Shown here piece by piece: positions 1-5,665 of a DNA stretch of 23,072 nucleotides; the stretch's first letter is position 1; each line of letters begins with the position of its first letter. This DNA is from a virus. The notes under the pieces are model-generated. The model was not told the DNA's origin. It ran no database searches and worked only from the letters and a program-made list of their open reading frames with translations. The DNA is taken from the IMG/VR virus record IMGVR_UViG_3300007708_000027, positions 1 to 23,072 of that record; one strand, 5' to 3'. The position numbers were made by a program, and so were the translations under genes.

Positions 1-74
1 CCATATGCCCCTATTGACATTACGGTTATGATTATGATATGCTCAATTACATAGTATTGTTTAAATAGATATAA

Positions 75-139
75 CTATAGTATATGATATAGAATCTATA
101 GTATATATTCTCCACTATGCTCCACTTTACTCCACTATA
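75..139. repeat. Helically phased short direct repeats in intergenic DNA
   Basis: Two copies of an 11-bp word (CTATAGTATAT) lie at 75-85 and 96-106, exactly 21 bp apart. They are followed directly by three tandem 10-bp units at 110-119, 120-129 and 130-139 (ctccactatg, ctccacttta, ctccactata). Spacings of 21 and 10 bp correspond to about two turns and one turn of B-DNA, so all copies would face the same side of the helix. This is expected of a cooperative protein-binding site upstream of a minus-strand gene beyond the left edge. A binding role is inference; the repeats are directly visible. Confidence 0.6.
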
Positions 140-196
140 TAAGCCTTCTAAGGGCTATATGAGACAAGGAAAACGGGAGGGGGATATAGGAGTTAG

Positions 197-236
197 AGAC
201 CATTTGCTGTAATTTTCTACAGCTTATCCTTGGTCT
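197..236 (-). terminator. Nested inverted repeat, possible transcript 3' end
   Basis: An outer 6-bp stem (AGACCA 197-202 with TGGTCT 231-236) encloses an inner 6-bp stem (GCTGTA 206-211 with TACAGC 218-223, loop ATTTTC). It begins about 13 nt past the stop codon of the gene at 249-575, so it could end or protect that mRNA. There is no strong U-tract, so a classical intrinsic terminator is not demonstrated. A regulatory or operator role is equally possible. Confidence 0.35.
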
Positions 237-248
237 ATACTGTGCCTA

Positions 249-575
249 TTAGAGTATTGATCTCATATCAAAGGTATTAGATTCCATCTCTTGATAGAAA
301 TACTTCTTGCCTAACTCTATTAGATCCTTTAGTCCTTGGGGGTCTAATACGTATTGTATTGATTCCCCGCCCTTTTCGAGCTTAAGTGTGACGATGTAAA
401 CGTCATGTTCAGGGTTATGCTCGTATGTGGCTATACCAATAGGAGATAGGTCTATTACGTTCTCTATCCCAGCATCCTCTGGATCTCCAGGTACTGGAAT
501 CTCAGACTCTTTGATCAAGTCTGCTATCATTACCTTTTTCATGTACTTGCCATATGATGAGTTAAGTTTATCCAT
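249..575 (-). CDS. Hypothetical protein, leaderless (108 aa)
   Basis: I do not recognise this family. The product is an acidic, soluble-looking 108-residue protein with no membrane segment, signal peptide or cysteine motif. The start at 575 is supported by promoter spacing rather than a ribosome binding site: an extended -10 (TGC-TATAAT) ends exactly 6 nt before the ATG, so the mRNA should begin at or next to the A of the start codon. An in-frame ATG 11 codons later (MKKVMI) is an alternative but has no clear Shine-Dalgarno site. It is the leftmost gene of the window and is separated from its upstream neighbour by about 100 bp of repeat-bearing DNA, so it is probably its own transcription unit. 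Real gene likely; function unknown. Confidence 0.6.
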   Translation of the reverse strand: MDKLNSSYGKYMKKVMIADLIKESEIPVPGDPEDAGIENVIDLSPIGIATYEHNPEHDVYIVTLKLEKGGESIQYVLDPQGLKDLIELGKKYFYQEMESNTFDMRSIL

Positions 576-581
576 TATAGT

Positions 582-590
582 ATTATAGCA
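582..590 (-). promoter_or_regulatory. Extended -10 promoter of leaderless gene
   Basis: Reading leftward, TGC-TATAAT (582-590) is followed by 6 nt and then the ATG at 575. A TTGACA at 595-600 is too close to serve as the -35 of this -10. It lies 15 bp from a second TATAAT that overlaps the start codon. The extended -10 reading is preferred. Confidence 0.6.
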
Positions 591-629
591 TTTATGTCAA
601 CGTAGTTGACTAAACCCTCTCTCATTTTC

Positions 630-670
630 CGCTTCACTTTTTCGCTTCACTAAATGGGGCCTATATAGGC
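630..670. promoter_or_regulatory. Candidate operator: direct repeat plus 12-bp palindrome
   Basis: A 9-bp direct repeat (CGCTTCACT at 630-638 and 643-651, 13-bp period) is followed by a perfect 12-bp palindrome GCCTATATAGGC at 659-670. The block lies between the stop codon of the small gene at 675-803 and the leaderless promoter at 582-590. A palindrome with no loop suits binding by a dimeric protein better than an RNA hairpin. The role is inferred from position. Confidence 0.4.
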
Positions 671-674
671 TATA

Positions 675-803
675 TTAGTTATTTCTAGCTATCTTAGCAG
701 CCAGCATACGCATGCCTATGGCATTGGTTACTGACTCTTCGATCTCTATGGCCTCTATAGCCCTTGCAATCTCTTCTCTTAGTGTAATCTCATCTAGGCT
801 CAT
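675..803 (-). CDS. Small helical hypothetical protein (42 aa)
   Basis: The product is a 42-residue protein that starts MSLDEITLREEIARAIEAIE and continues as an almost uninterrupted amphipathic helix ending in basic residues. The ATG lies 1 nt after the stop codon of the upstream gene (805-1017). Its ribosome binding site GGGAG is embedded in the last codons of that gene, so the two are almost certainly translationally coupled. Length and composition suggest a small regulator or oligomerising helix, but I do not recognise a family. Confidence 0.6.
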   Translation of the reverse strand: MSLDEITLREEIARAIEAIEIEESVTNAIGMRMLAAKIARNN

Positions 804-804
804 T

Positions 805-1017
805 TTACTCCCATACCTTTAGCTTAAATATATCTGATGCCATCTCAGGATATGAATCTGCAAGATCTTGTAATACTTTGTTGTACTTTCTTTTACTGCC
901 GTAAACCTTTGCAGCCTGCAATCTTTTTAGTATATCCATAGCTTCTTTAGGAAGATCAACGCCAGAAGGCTTCGCCTTTGATGTATTAAGCATTGACTTG
1001 TCTCTAGATGATTTCAT
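805..1017 (-). CDS. Hypothetical basic protein, leaderless (70 aa)
   Basis: The product is a 70-residue Lys-rich, mostly helical protein with no cysteine motif or membrane segment; the family is not recognised. The start is well supported: TTGACT, a 17-bp spacer and TACAAT lead to the ATG 6 nt later, giving a leaderless transcript. It is followed after 1 nt by a coupled 42-residue gene, so the two form a short operon downstream of tRNA-Arg. A basic helical composition would suit nucleic-acid binding, but nothing specific shows that. Confidence 0.6.
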   Translation of the reverse strand: MKSSRDKSMLNTSKAKPSGVDLPKEAMDILKRLQAAKVYGSKRKYNKVLQDLADSYPEMASDIFKLKVWE

Positions 1018-1023
1018 ATATTT

Positions 1024-1052
1024 ATTGTACTATATGTTGGTGGGCTAGTCAA
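1024..1052 (-). promoter_or_regulatory. Sigma70-type promoter, leaderless
   Basis: -35 TTGACT (1047-1052), 17-bp spacer, -10 TACAAT (1024-1029), then 6 nt to the ATG at 1017. Both hexamers are one mismatch from consensus. Confidence 0.8.
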
Positions 1053-1180
1053 TAGCCTCTTTGCCCGCCTGGTTTTCATGATATTGCATATGAAAGTCAT
1101 ATAGCTGGTGTGTGACCGCACAAAAGCATATGGGACAGTGTGTGATCCATTGGGACTTATCCTCCCAGTGCTTACTCATG

Positions 1181-1251
1181 CTTCAGGTGAAGGAATCGGA
1201 CCTTCATTGTCGGTTTCGGAAACCGCTCTACGACCATTATAGGAACCTGAA
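1181..1251 (-). tRNA. tRNA-Arg (anticodon CCG)
   Basis: Reading leftward from 1251, the acceptor strands TTCAGGT and ACCTGAA pair perfectly over 7 bp. A 4-bp D stem, an anticodon arm with the 7-nt loop TTCCGAA (anticodon CCG), a 4-nt variable region and a perfect 5-bp T stem (GAAGG/CCTTC, loop TCCGATT) follow in the right order. The outermost anticodon-stem pair is a mismatch, and the T loop has TCC where TTC is usual. CCA is not encoded. CGG would be an unusual codon for so AT-rich a genome to support. The 5' end lies 5 nt past the stop codon of the gene at 1257-1358, so it is probably processed from that mRNA. Confidence 0.75.
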
Positions 1252-1272
1252 AAGGCTTATAGAGCCTTTTTT
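1250..1272 (+). terminator. Hairpin with T-tract between 33-aa gene and tRNA-Arg
   Basis: AAAAGGCT (1250-1257), a 5-nt loop and AGCCTTTT form an 8-bp stem that runs into six T residues on the plus strand. On the minus strand the same hairpin would be followed only by TTTTCAG and would overlap the first base of tRNA-Arg. It could therefore stop rightward transcription, or act as a leaky terminator or processing signal for the leftward transcript. Confidence 0.45.
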
Positions 1273-1358
1273 AGCTTCTTCATTGATCTATGAAACTTTA
1301 CGTATGTAATTGGATTCTTCCACCATTTAAGCGGAAGCTTTATCTTCTTCTTTGTCAT
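1257..1358 (-). CDS. Highly cationic micro-protein (33 aa)
   Basis: This 33-residue product is dominated by Lys and Arg (begins MTKKKIKLPLKWWKNP, ends MKKLKKAL), with a central WW pair. It could form a cationic amphipathic helix that binds membrane or nucleic acid. A good Shine-Dalgarno GGGAG lies 6 nt before the ATG, inside the 3' end of the upstream 2OG-oxygenase gene, with which it overlaps by 32 bp in another frame. That overlap explains the low-complexity Lys/Glu tail of the oxygenase. Its stop codon falls inside the hairpin at 1250-1272. Family not recognised; reality supported by the ribosome binding site and operon position. Confidence 0.55.
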   Translation of the reverse strand: MTKKKIKLPLKWWKNPITYVKFHRSMKKLKKAL

Positions 1359-1929
1359 TAGTCTCTCCCTTTTCTTTCTTAAATAAATAAAACTGTATTG
1401 TAATTCTTCTTCCGCCTAAATAAGGCTCAGTACCATGCAGCTGGTGATGGTCAAATGCCACAATGTCTCCAGCTAATGGTCTAATTGTTTTATCAAGCAA
1501 GCTAAAGTTCAAGCCGCCGCCTTCATAGTCATCAGTTAAATACATGCTTAGGCTTATGTCTGGAGTTATTTGATCTCCTCCAGTTGACCATCTGTCCACA
1601 TGTTGAACTAAATACCTACCTTTTTGTTCCCACTTAACTACTCTGTGAGAATCATACCTTTTTTCGTAATCTGCAATATCCCTGCCAGTATTCAATAAAA
1701 ATATTTTTGCTGCCTGAAGCATGGCATCAAGTATTTGAGTATACTCTACGTCTGGCTCTTTAAAAAAACAAAAATGTCCAGTTACGCCATCTTTGTTAAG
1801 CATCTCTTTCCAAGTTTTAAATTCTAGCCCAGATACAATTTTTTCTGGATCTTCTAAACAGTTTGAAATATGCATTACAGAAGAATTGAATGTCTCTACA
1901 ATCTTAAACTTATCCAAGGTGGATCTCAT
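1327..1929 (-). CDS. 2OG-Fe(II) oxygenase, prolyl-4-hydroxylase type (1 of 5)
   Basis: This 200-residue protein belongs to the 2-oxoglutarate/Fe(II)-dependent dioxygenases, which hydroxylate or otherwise oxidise a substrate while converting 2-oxoglutarate and O2 to succinate and CO2. The facial triad is visible: H110 and D112 in QHVD, and H165 in QLHGTEP. R175, ten residues after the distal His, is the usual 2OG-carboxylate ligand. The segment YLTDDYEGGGLNF (130-142) is the characteristic strand pair before the distal His. Residues 185-200 are a charged low-complexity tail that overlaps the next gene. The start has GGAG 7 nt upstream and overlaps the preceding membrane-protein gene by 20 bp. 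The substrate is unknown; related phage and cyanophage proteins are common but mostly uncharacterised. Confidence 0.85.
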   Translation of the reverse strand: MRSTLDKFKIVETFNSSVMHISNCLEDPEKIVSGLEFKTWKEMLNKDGVTGHFCFFKEPDVEYTQILDAMLQAAKIFLLNTGRDIADYEKRYDSHRVVKWEQKGRYLVQHVDRWSTGGDQITPDISLSMYLTDDYEGGGLNFSLLDKTIRPLAGDIVAFDHHQLHGTEPYLGGRRITIQFYLFKKEKGETNDKEEDKASA

Positions 1930-2143
1930 TTACTGGCTCCTTAGACCAATGTATGTAAGACCTAACATAAACTGCTGCATATGCTATTGCTGATAATATA
2001 AACCCATATTGTTTTGTTATAATTGCATACGTAATCCACAAAGCCTCATTAACCAATAGGATATGCCATCCCCATATTGTCTTTCGACCAACAAAGAATA
2101 TGCCTGTGACTCCAATGACTGCTAGGATATATGACCAATACAT
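1910..2143 (-). CDS. Small membrane protein, PnuC-like half (77 aa)
   Basis: The 77-residue product has about three hydrophobic helices (roughly 4-20, 24-44, 48-65) with conserved-looking WGW, NEALW and YVRSYIHW motifs. These resemble a segment of PnuC-type nicotinamide riboside/mononucleotide transporters, where WGW-N-E-LW patterns occur. It is far shorter than full PnuC (about 200+ residues), so it would have to oligomerise or do something else. The ATG overlaps the stop of the preceding 35-residue gene by 1 nt (TAATG). Membrane location is clear; transport is only a suggestion. Confidence 0.6.
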   Translation of the reverse strand: MYWSYILAVIGVTGIFFVGRKTIWGWHILLVNEALWITYAIITKQYGFILSAIAYAAVYVRSYIHWSKEPVNEIHLG

Positions 2144-2250
2144 TACTCAAAATCCTTCTGGGTCTCAAATATATCTATATCTTCTCTCATATCAAGATTG
2201 CCTAATAGATCTAAGTCTATGTATGCCTCAAGGTTATCTAGTATGCCCAT
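2143..2250 (-). CDS. Acidic micro-protein (35 aa)
   Basis: The product is 35 residues, begins MGILDNLEAYIDLDLLGNLD and is strongly acidic, with a predicted helix. Its start overlaps the end of the zinc-finger gene at 2234-2440 by 17 bp, and its stop overlaps the next ATG as TAATG. This two-sided coupling is the main evidence that it is translated. No family recognised. Confidence 0.5.
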   Translation of the reverse strand: MGILDNLEAYIDLDLLGNLDMREDIDIFETQKDFE

Positions 2251-2440
2251 TGTTTTTCTTCCTCATTCTCTTTGTTACGCTGGTTACTATTCCTAGCTTT
2301 TCCGCCTGCTCATCTATAGTGTTGTTTATAGCCATCTGGAATGACTCACACATCTTACATAAATCAAGCATTTCTGGATACTTAGCCCAAGCTTCCTTGT
2401 TAGTCTTGATCGAGCATTTATCGCACATTGAAACGGTCAT
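2234..2440 (-). CDS. Small zinc-ribbon-like protein (68 aa)
   Basis: This 68-residue protein carries two CxxC knuckles, CDKC (6-9) and CKMC (28-31), spaced as in a four-cysteine zinc site, and a very basic C-terminus (KRMRKK). The architecture suits nucleic-acid or protein binding. A TATAAT at 2465-2470 lies 24 nt upstream of the ATG, so unlike many genes here it would have a short leader, with a weak purine-rich ribosome site (AAGAGAAAG). No named family. Confidence 0.6.
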   Translation of the reverse strand: MTVSMCDKCSIKTNKEAWAKYPEMLDLCKMCESFQMAINNTIDEQAEKLGIVTSVTKRMRKKNNGHTR

Positions 2441-2465
2441 AGTATTTCTTTCTCTTAGATAACTA

Positions 2466-2750
2466 TTATACCCTAGTATCGTCTAGGCCTTCGGCTTCCC
2501 TCATCCATTGATCTTCCCATAAACCCATAAGTGATGTATTGCCAATATCATCAAAATAATATCTTTTATTAGATTCATTATAGGTCCAGCCATACCAAGT
2601 GTCTCCCTCTGACCAGGTAAGATTCATTGGGCCATATTTTGAATGTTCCCATAGTGATCTATCTACGGATTGATATAGCATTACTTCATCAAATACTGCA
2701 TGCCTCAGTGTGTCCCACCTGAATATCCTATTGACTAACCAATTAATCAT
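2466..2750 (-). CDS. Hypothetical Trp/Tyr-rich protein (94 aa)
   Basis: The product is a 94-residue soluble protein unusually rich in Trp and Tyr (TWYGWTYNESNKRYYFDD), which suggests a compact beta domain. A ribosome site AGGA precedes the ATG by 6 nt and overlaps the end of the upstream 2OG-oxygenase gene, from which it is separated by 3 nt. It is therefore co-expressed with that enzyme. I do not recognise a family; the aromatic composition would suit carbohydrate or protein contact, but that is speculation. Confidence 0.6.
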   Translation of the reverse strand: MINWLVNRIFRWDTLRHAVFDEVMLYQSVDRSLWEHSKYGPMNLTWSEGDTWYGWTYNESNKRYYFDDIGNTSLMGLWEDQWMREAEGLDDTRV

Positions 2751-2753
2751 TTT

Positions 2754-3419
2754 TTATCCTAGATCATTAGCAAATTTAGATACGTCTGAGTTTCCATTTT
2801 TCATTTCGTATTGTGGCACTAATAATTCAAATCTTCTTAGCTCTTCTGGAGTTGGATTATTTGGATCAACAGCAAACATTTCTTTATAAAAATATTTCTC
2901 TTTAACTAAGAATACGCTTGCAATAGATCGTCTTCCAGATATAACATCAGTTACTGCATGTCTTACTTTGTTTCCAAATATTATTACGCTTCCTTTTTTG
3001 GGTCTAAGTGTAACATCATAGTCTGGGAAAAATATTTCTCCGCCTTCAAATTCTTCTGGGTCATGAAGGTACGCAAGTATCGTGGCGCTAACCTGCTCAT
3101 AAGTTCCATCTGGAAGTGCCATAAAGTCTGTATGTGGGCCGTAGCCTGGGCCTGGGCCCCTGCTGTGTATAAAGGTCGACTTTGCTAACTTATATTTTAC
3201 TGCATTCAAATGCAAATGATTCTTGTACCACACATCTAAACACTTAAATATTGCATCATCTGTAACATCAAGGTATTCCTTGGTGTTAATTCTAGCGGTT
3301 ACCATGTCGTCATGATTTGGTGTCTTTTCCCAATTAGTAGGGTATTGTAATAATTCGTCAGGATTTTCTAGAGCGTCTTCAAAATACCAAACCTCATCTG
3401 ACATCTTTATCGGATTCAT
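2754..3419 (-). CDS. 2OG-Fe(II) oxygenase, prolyl-4-hydroxylase type (2 of 5)
   Basis: This 221-residue dioxygenase shows the complete motif set: H96 and D98 in GPHTDF, H154 in VRHAVTDV and R164 ten residues later. The segment between the triad members reads FEGGEIFFPDYDVTLRPKKG, the typical jelly-roll strand followed by the P-K-G turn. A glycine/proline-rich loop (RGPGPGYG, 87-94) precedes the first His. The N-terminal opening (WYFEDALENPDELL) is a recurring feature of this phage oxygenase group. A short C-terminal extension (residues 180-221) is not part of the fold. It follows the gene at 3441-4073 closely and overlaps nothing. Substrate unknown. Confidence 0.9.
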   Translation of the reverse strand: MNPIKMSDEVWYFEDALENPDELLQYPTNWEKTPNHDDMVTARINTKEYLDVTDDAIFKCLDVWYKNHLHLNAVKYKLAKSTFIHSRGPGPGYGPHTDFMALPDGTYEQVSATILAYLHDPEEFEGGEIFFPDYDVTLRPKKGSVIIFGNKVRHAVTDVISGRRSIASVFLVKEKYFYKEMFAVDPNNPTPEELRRFELLVPQYEMKNGNSDVSKFANDLG

Positions 3420-3440
3420 TTAGTTATACCTTTCTTCTTT

Positions 3441-4073
3441 CTAATCATAGCTTTTCCTTTTCCACGAGCTTTTTTTGTACCAGTCACTTGGCATTGATCT
3501 GCGATTCTTTTTTGAATTTTCAAAAAGTCCTGCCTCTACTTCTGCTTTCCATGAATCACGATTAAAAGGAATTAGTTGAGCTACTGGAGTACCAGCCTTT
3601 ATTAACCCTTCAAACCCCTTTTGGATATAAAATGGTATTGCACCATGTGGGACTATTGTAAAGTCTCCATCTATTATTCCACTTAAAGTAGTAAATGGCA
3701 AATCATATCTGTTAAAGGGATGAGTAAGTACTAGGCTTGCTCCAGCTGGTATATGGATAGCAATACAAAGATCCCATGCAAACTCTATATCATAGTGATT
3801 GAATGGGATTGTGTTTACACTTTGGGCGTCTCTATATGAGCCTTTATATATTGTGCCATCCTCTAACTTTATTTCTGGAGTTTTATTGTCATAGCTAACA
3901 TACAGATCATTTGGCAAAGTTATAATATATCCAGACATAAAGGCATCCAAAAATGGAACACATTTTTTTAAAGTTTTAGATGTGCTGCCCTTGTACCATT
4001 CGGGAATAAAGCTTTTAGCTGGCAAGAGGGGGTTGTTACTAAAAGCTTCATATCCAATAACATTTTTAGACAA
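3441..4073 (-). CDS. Conserved phage-type protein, dUTPase-like C-terminal pattern (210 aa)
   Basis: I recognise this as a family seen in marine and freshwater phages, usually annotated hypothetical (it resembles DUF6065-type proteins, not verified). Landmarks are CVPFLDAFMSGY (38-49), HPFNRYDLPF (118-127), SGIIDGDF (131-138) and GTPVAQLIPF (161-170). The last two resemble the dUTPase/dCTP-deaminase signatures GVID-D and RIAQL, hinting at a related trimeric beta fold, although catalytic equivalents are not certain. The C-terminus is basic. The start is a TTG (4073) that lies 1 nt after the stop of the glutathione peroxidase gene, which indicates coupling. Biochemical role unknown. Confidence 0.65.
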   Translation of the reverse strand: MSKNVIGYEAFSNNPLLPAKSFIPEWYKGSTSKTLKKCVPFLDAFMSGYIITLPNDLYVSYDNKTPEIKLEDGTIYKGSYRDAQSVNTIPFNHYDIEFAWDLCIAIHIPAGASLVLTHPFNRYDLPFTTLSGIIDGDFTIVPHGAIPFYIQKGFEGLIKAGTPVAQLIPFNRDSWKAEVEAGLFENSKKNRRSMPSDWYKKSSWKRKSYD

Positions 4074-4074
4074 T

Positions 4075-4542
4075 TTAATTCTTCTGTAAGGCTAACTCTA
4101 TTACGTTTTCCATTTCTTCTGGAGTAACATGTGGAGAAATTGCTGTAAATTCAGCATCATTAACAATGAATTTAGTAAAATTCCATGGAACTTCATCAAA
4201 CTCTGCTTTAGAAACTAAATATTTAAATAGCGGATGTGCATCTTCACCATTAACATTAATCTTTGTAGAGATTAAGAAGTCTACTCCATACCTTGTTTGG
4301 CAAAAATCTTTAATATCTTCATCAGTGCCAGGCTCTTGTTCATTAAATTGATTGCATGGGAATCCAATCACTACAAGCCCTCTATTCTCATGCTTTTTGC
4401 TAAGAGCCTGAAGTCCTTCGTACTGAACAGTAAATCCGCAATTGCTTGCAACGTTTACCAATAATAAAGTATTCTCTTTAAATTTTGACAGCTCAACAAT
4501 ATTGCCATTGTTATCTGTAAAACTGTAATCATAAACTGACAT
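4075..4542 (-). CDS. Glutathione peroxidase-family thiol peroxidase
   Basis: This is a cytoplasmic peroxidase that reduces H2O2 or organic hydroperoxides with a Cys, probably recycled by thioredoxin as in most bacterial members. With the ATG at 4542 the protein has 155 residues, normal for the family. Visible motifs are NVASNCGFT (peroxidatic Cys35), FPCNQF (resolving-type Cys plus catalytic Gln) and PWNFTKF (catalytic Trp and Asn), completing the Cys-Gln-Trp-Asn tetrad. The longer reading frame from 4560 is rejected as start because its first codons form the Shine-Dalgarno site (AAGGAG, 6 nt before the chosen ATG). It has its own promoter (4583-4611). Uncommon on phages; fits with ahpCD and thioredoxin nearby. 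Confidence 0.9.
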   Translation of the reverse strand: MSVYDYSFTDNNGNIVELSKFKENTLLLVNVASNCGFTVQYEGLQALSKKHENRGLVVIGFPCNQFNEQEPGTDEDIKDFCQTRYGVDFLISTKINVNGEDAHPLFKYLVSKAEFDEVPWNFTKFIVNDAEFTAISPHVTPEEMENVIELALQKN

Positions 4543-4582
4543 AATAATCTCCTTTTTCATGGCAAAATTGCCTTATATCTAT

Positions 4583-4611
4583 ATAATACTATTTATTGTT
4601 CAATCTGTCAA
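4583..4611 (-). promoter_or_regulatory. Promoter of the peroxidase transcript
   Basis: Consensus -35 TTGACA (4606-4611), 17-bp spacer and -10 TATTAT (4583-4588). Transcription would start near 4576 and leave a leader of about 34 nt that contains a small hairpin (GGCAA-TT-TTGCC) before the ribosome site. The -35 overlaps the last codons of the gene at 4600-4827. Confidence 0.8.
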
Positions 4612-4827
4612 CGGGGTATATCTATCTTCATCCATTATGATTTCATAGTAGAGCATCTCTGGTACATCATGACCCGCCTTAAGATGTTCATGAAGGTGAA
4701 CAAATAGGTGTTCGTCGTCCTTAATTGTTTCAGACTCTTCTGAAAGTAGGCAGGCTGCACAATAAATATACCCTTCGACATGTGGATATATGTATATATC
4801 GCTGTCAAAAAACCTGCTGTATGCCAA
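4600..4827 (-). CDS. Small Cys/His protein, possible zinc finger (75 aa)
   Basis: The acidic 75-residue product has CAAC near residue 23 and a HLHEHLKAGH run near residues 44-53, together resembling a C2H2-type zinc site. The start appears to be TTG at 4827, only 3 nt after the stop of the 41-residue gene upstream, with a weak GGGA ribosome site in that gene's end. Family not recognised. Function may be protein-protein or nucleic-acid binding, by analogy with other small phage zinc proteins. Confidence 0.55.
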   Translation of the reverse strand: MAYSRFFDSDIYIYPHVEGYIYCAACLLSEESETIKDDEHLFVHLHEHLKAGHDVPEMLYYEIIMDEDRYTPLTD

Positions 4828-4830
4828 AAT

Positions 4831-4956
4831 TTATCCCATGTACTTTAAATGAAAATGTTTTTCACACACATCTATTACAATACCAGTAAGTAGCTCTGGC
4901 TCTGAGTACTTACTTTCTAGTGGACAATAAAAGCAAGGTGGTATGTTATCTATCAT
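4831..4956 (-). CDS. Cys-containing micro-protein, leaderless (41 aa)
   Basis: This 41-residue protein has CFYC (8-11) and one further Cys at 31, plus His residues near the end (CEKHFH), so a small metal site is plausible. An extended -10 (TGA-TATAAT, 4963-4968) lies exactly 6 nt before the ATG, the same leaderless spacing found for many genes in the window, which supports both start and reality. It is followed after 3 nt by the gene at 4600-4827. No family recognised. Confidence 0.6.
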   Translation of the reverse strand: MIDNIPPCFYCPLESKYSEPELLTGIVIDVCEKHFHLKYMG

Positions 4957-4962
4957 GTATAC

Positions 4963-4971
4963 ATTATATCA
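4963..4971 (-). promoter_or_regulatory. Extended -10 promoter, leaderless
   Basis: TGA-TATAAT (4963-4971) followed by 6 nt and the ATG at 4956. It overlaps the 3' end of the upstream oxygenase gene; no good -35 is seen. Confidence 0.6.
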
Positions 4972-5544
4972 GTTTTTGTCATAAAAAGAAGTTGGGTGCT
5001 CATATATATAAGTTTGAGTCATGTATCTATTTCCACTTAATATTTCTAACACCTCGTGCTGTTTGTCACTTGGGAAAACTACCATTGAACCAGCTTTTGG
5101 CTTTATGCATAAATCATCATGAATAAAATCAATTTCTCCTCCAGTATAATCATCATTTATATATAGTATAGCGGTTAAAGATGGCTTTACAGGGTTGCCA
5201 TCTTTTTTTACATAGCTATATGCATCGCTATGTGCTGACATTTTAGATCCAGTATTGTACTCTCTAATCAAAAGCCAATCTTGTCCTACATTCTCATCAT
5301 TAAAATTTAATCCGTTGCATGAAGAATATTCTGCCACACAGTCAAAAAATACTTTTATCGCTTTTGAATGCAAATCTTCTCCTTTGCGTAAAAATACAGA
5401 TCTTCCAATTATTGTTTCCCCGCCACCCTTATTGGTATAATACTCCCATTTGTCATCTTGAATACCATCAATTAGTTCATTGGGGTTATCCAAAACATTA
5501 TGCCATTCCCATATTCCATTTTTTTTATTGATTGCCTTATTCAT
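4969..5544 (-). CDS. 2OG-Fe(II) oxygenase, prolyl-4-hydroxylase type (3 of 5)
   Basis: This 191-residue dioxygenase has H105 and D107 (SAHSDA), H163 (KQHEVLEI) and R173 ten residues after, the full iron and 2OG ligand set. YINDDYTGGEIDF (128-140) and KPKAGSMVVFPS (148-159) are the typical strands between the ligands. The beginning WEWHNVLDNPNEL is similar in layout to the oxygenase at 2754-3419, suggesting that the two are paralogues. The start overlaps the small zinc-finger gene at 5537-5665 by 8 bp. Substrate unknown. Confidence 0.9.
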   Translation of the reverse strand: MNKAINKKNGIWEWHNVLDNPNELIDGIQDDKWEYYTNKGGGETIIGRSVFLRKGEDLHSKAIKVFFDCVAEYSSCNGLNFNDENVGQDWLLIREYNTGSKMSAHSDAYSYVKKDGNPVKPSLTAILYINDDYTGGEIDFIHDDLCIKPKAGSMVVFPSDKQHEVLEILSGNRYMTQTYIYEHPTSFYDKN

Positions 5545-5665
5545 TTGTTACCTCAACCATTTTATTGCACCTTGTACATACATTATAAGTTTTACCAGTA
5601 AATGGGCATGAGCCTGCCTTTTCAAGCATATGACTTTTAATCTTACAAATCAATGAATTAAACAT
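5537..5665 (-). CDS. Small zinc-finger protein (42 aa)
   Basis: The product is a 42-residue protein with Cys at 7, 20, 30 and 33 (SCPFTGKTYNVCTRC), a pattern that fits a treble-clef or ribbon zinc finger. Similar small proteins with a CP-TGKT-x-CxxC core occur in actinobacteriophages, to my recollection. It overlaps the dNMP kinase gene by 8 bp at its start and the next oxygenase gene by 8 bp at its end, so it is embedded in the operon. Ligand and partner unknown. Confidence 0.6.
   Translation of the reverse strand: MFNSLICKIKSHMLEKAGSCPFTGKTYNVCTRCNKMVEVTNE

Larger units (their letters stand above)
1..248. other. Non-coding left-edge region
   Basis: I see no convincing gene here on either strand. 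The stretch is very AT-rich on its left side and contains the phased repeats (75-139) and a two-stem inverted repeat (197-236) described separately. It probably holds the control region of the next leftward gene outside the window, together with the 3' end of the transcript that contains the gene at 249-575. Confidence 0.5.

Noticed and set aside
595-600. TTGACA taken as the -35 of the promoter for the gene ending at 575
   Set aside because: It is only 7 bp from the well-placed -10 and 15 bp from the alternative -10 that overlaps the start codon; the extended -10 explains the start better.
1112-1309. Plus-strand 65-codon frame
   Set aside because: It runs through tRNA-Arg in antisense and has no ribosome site or promoter; the tRNA explains the stretch better.
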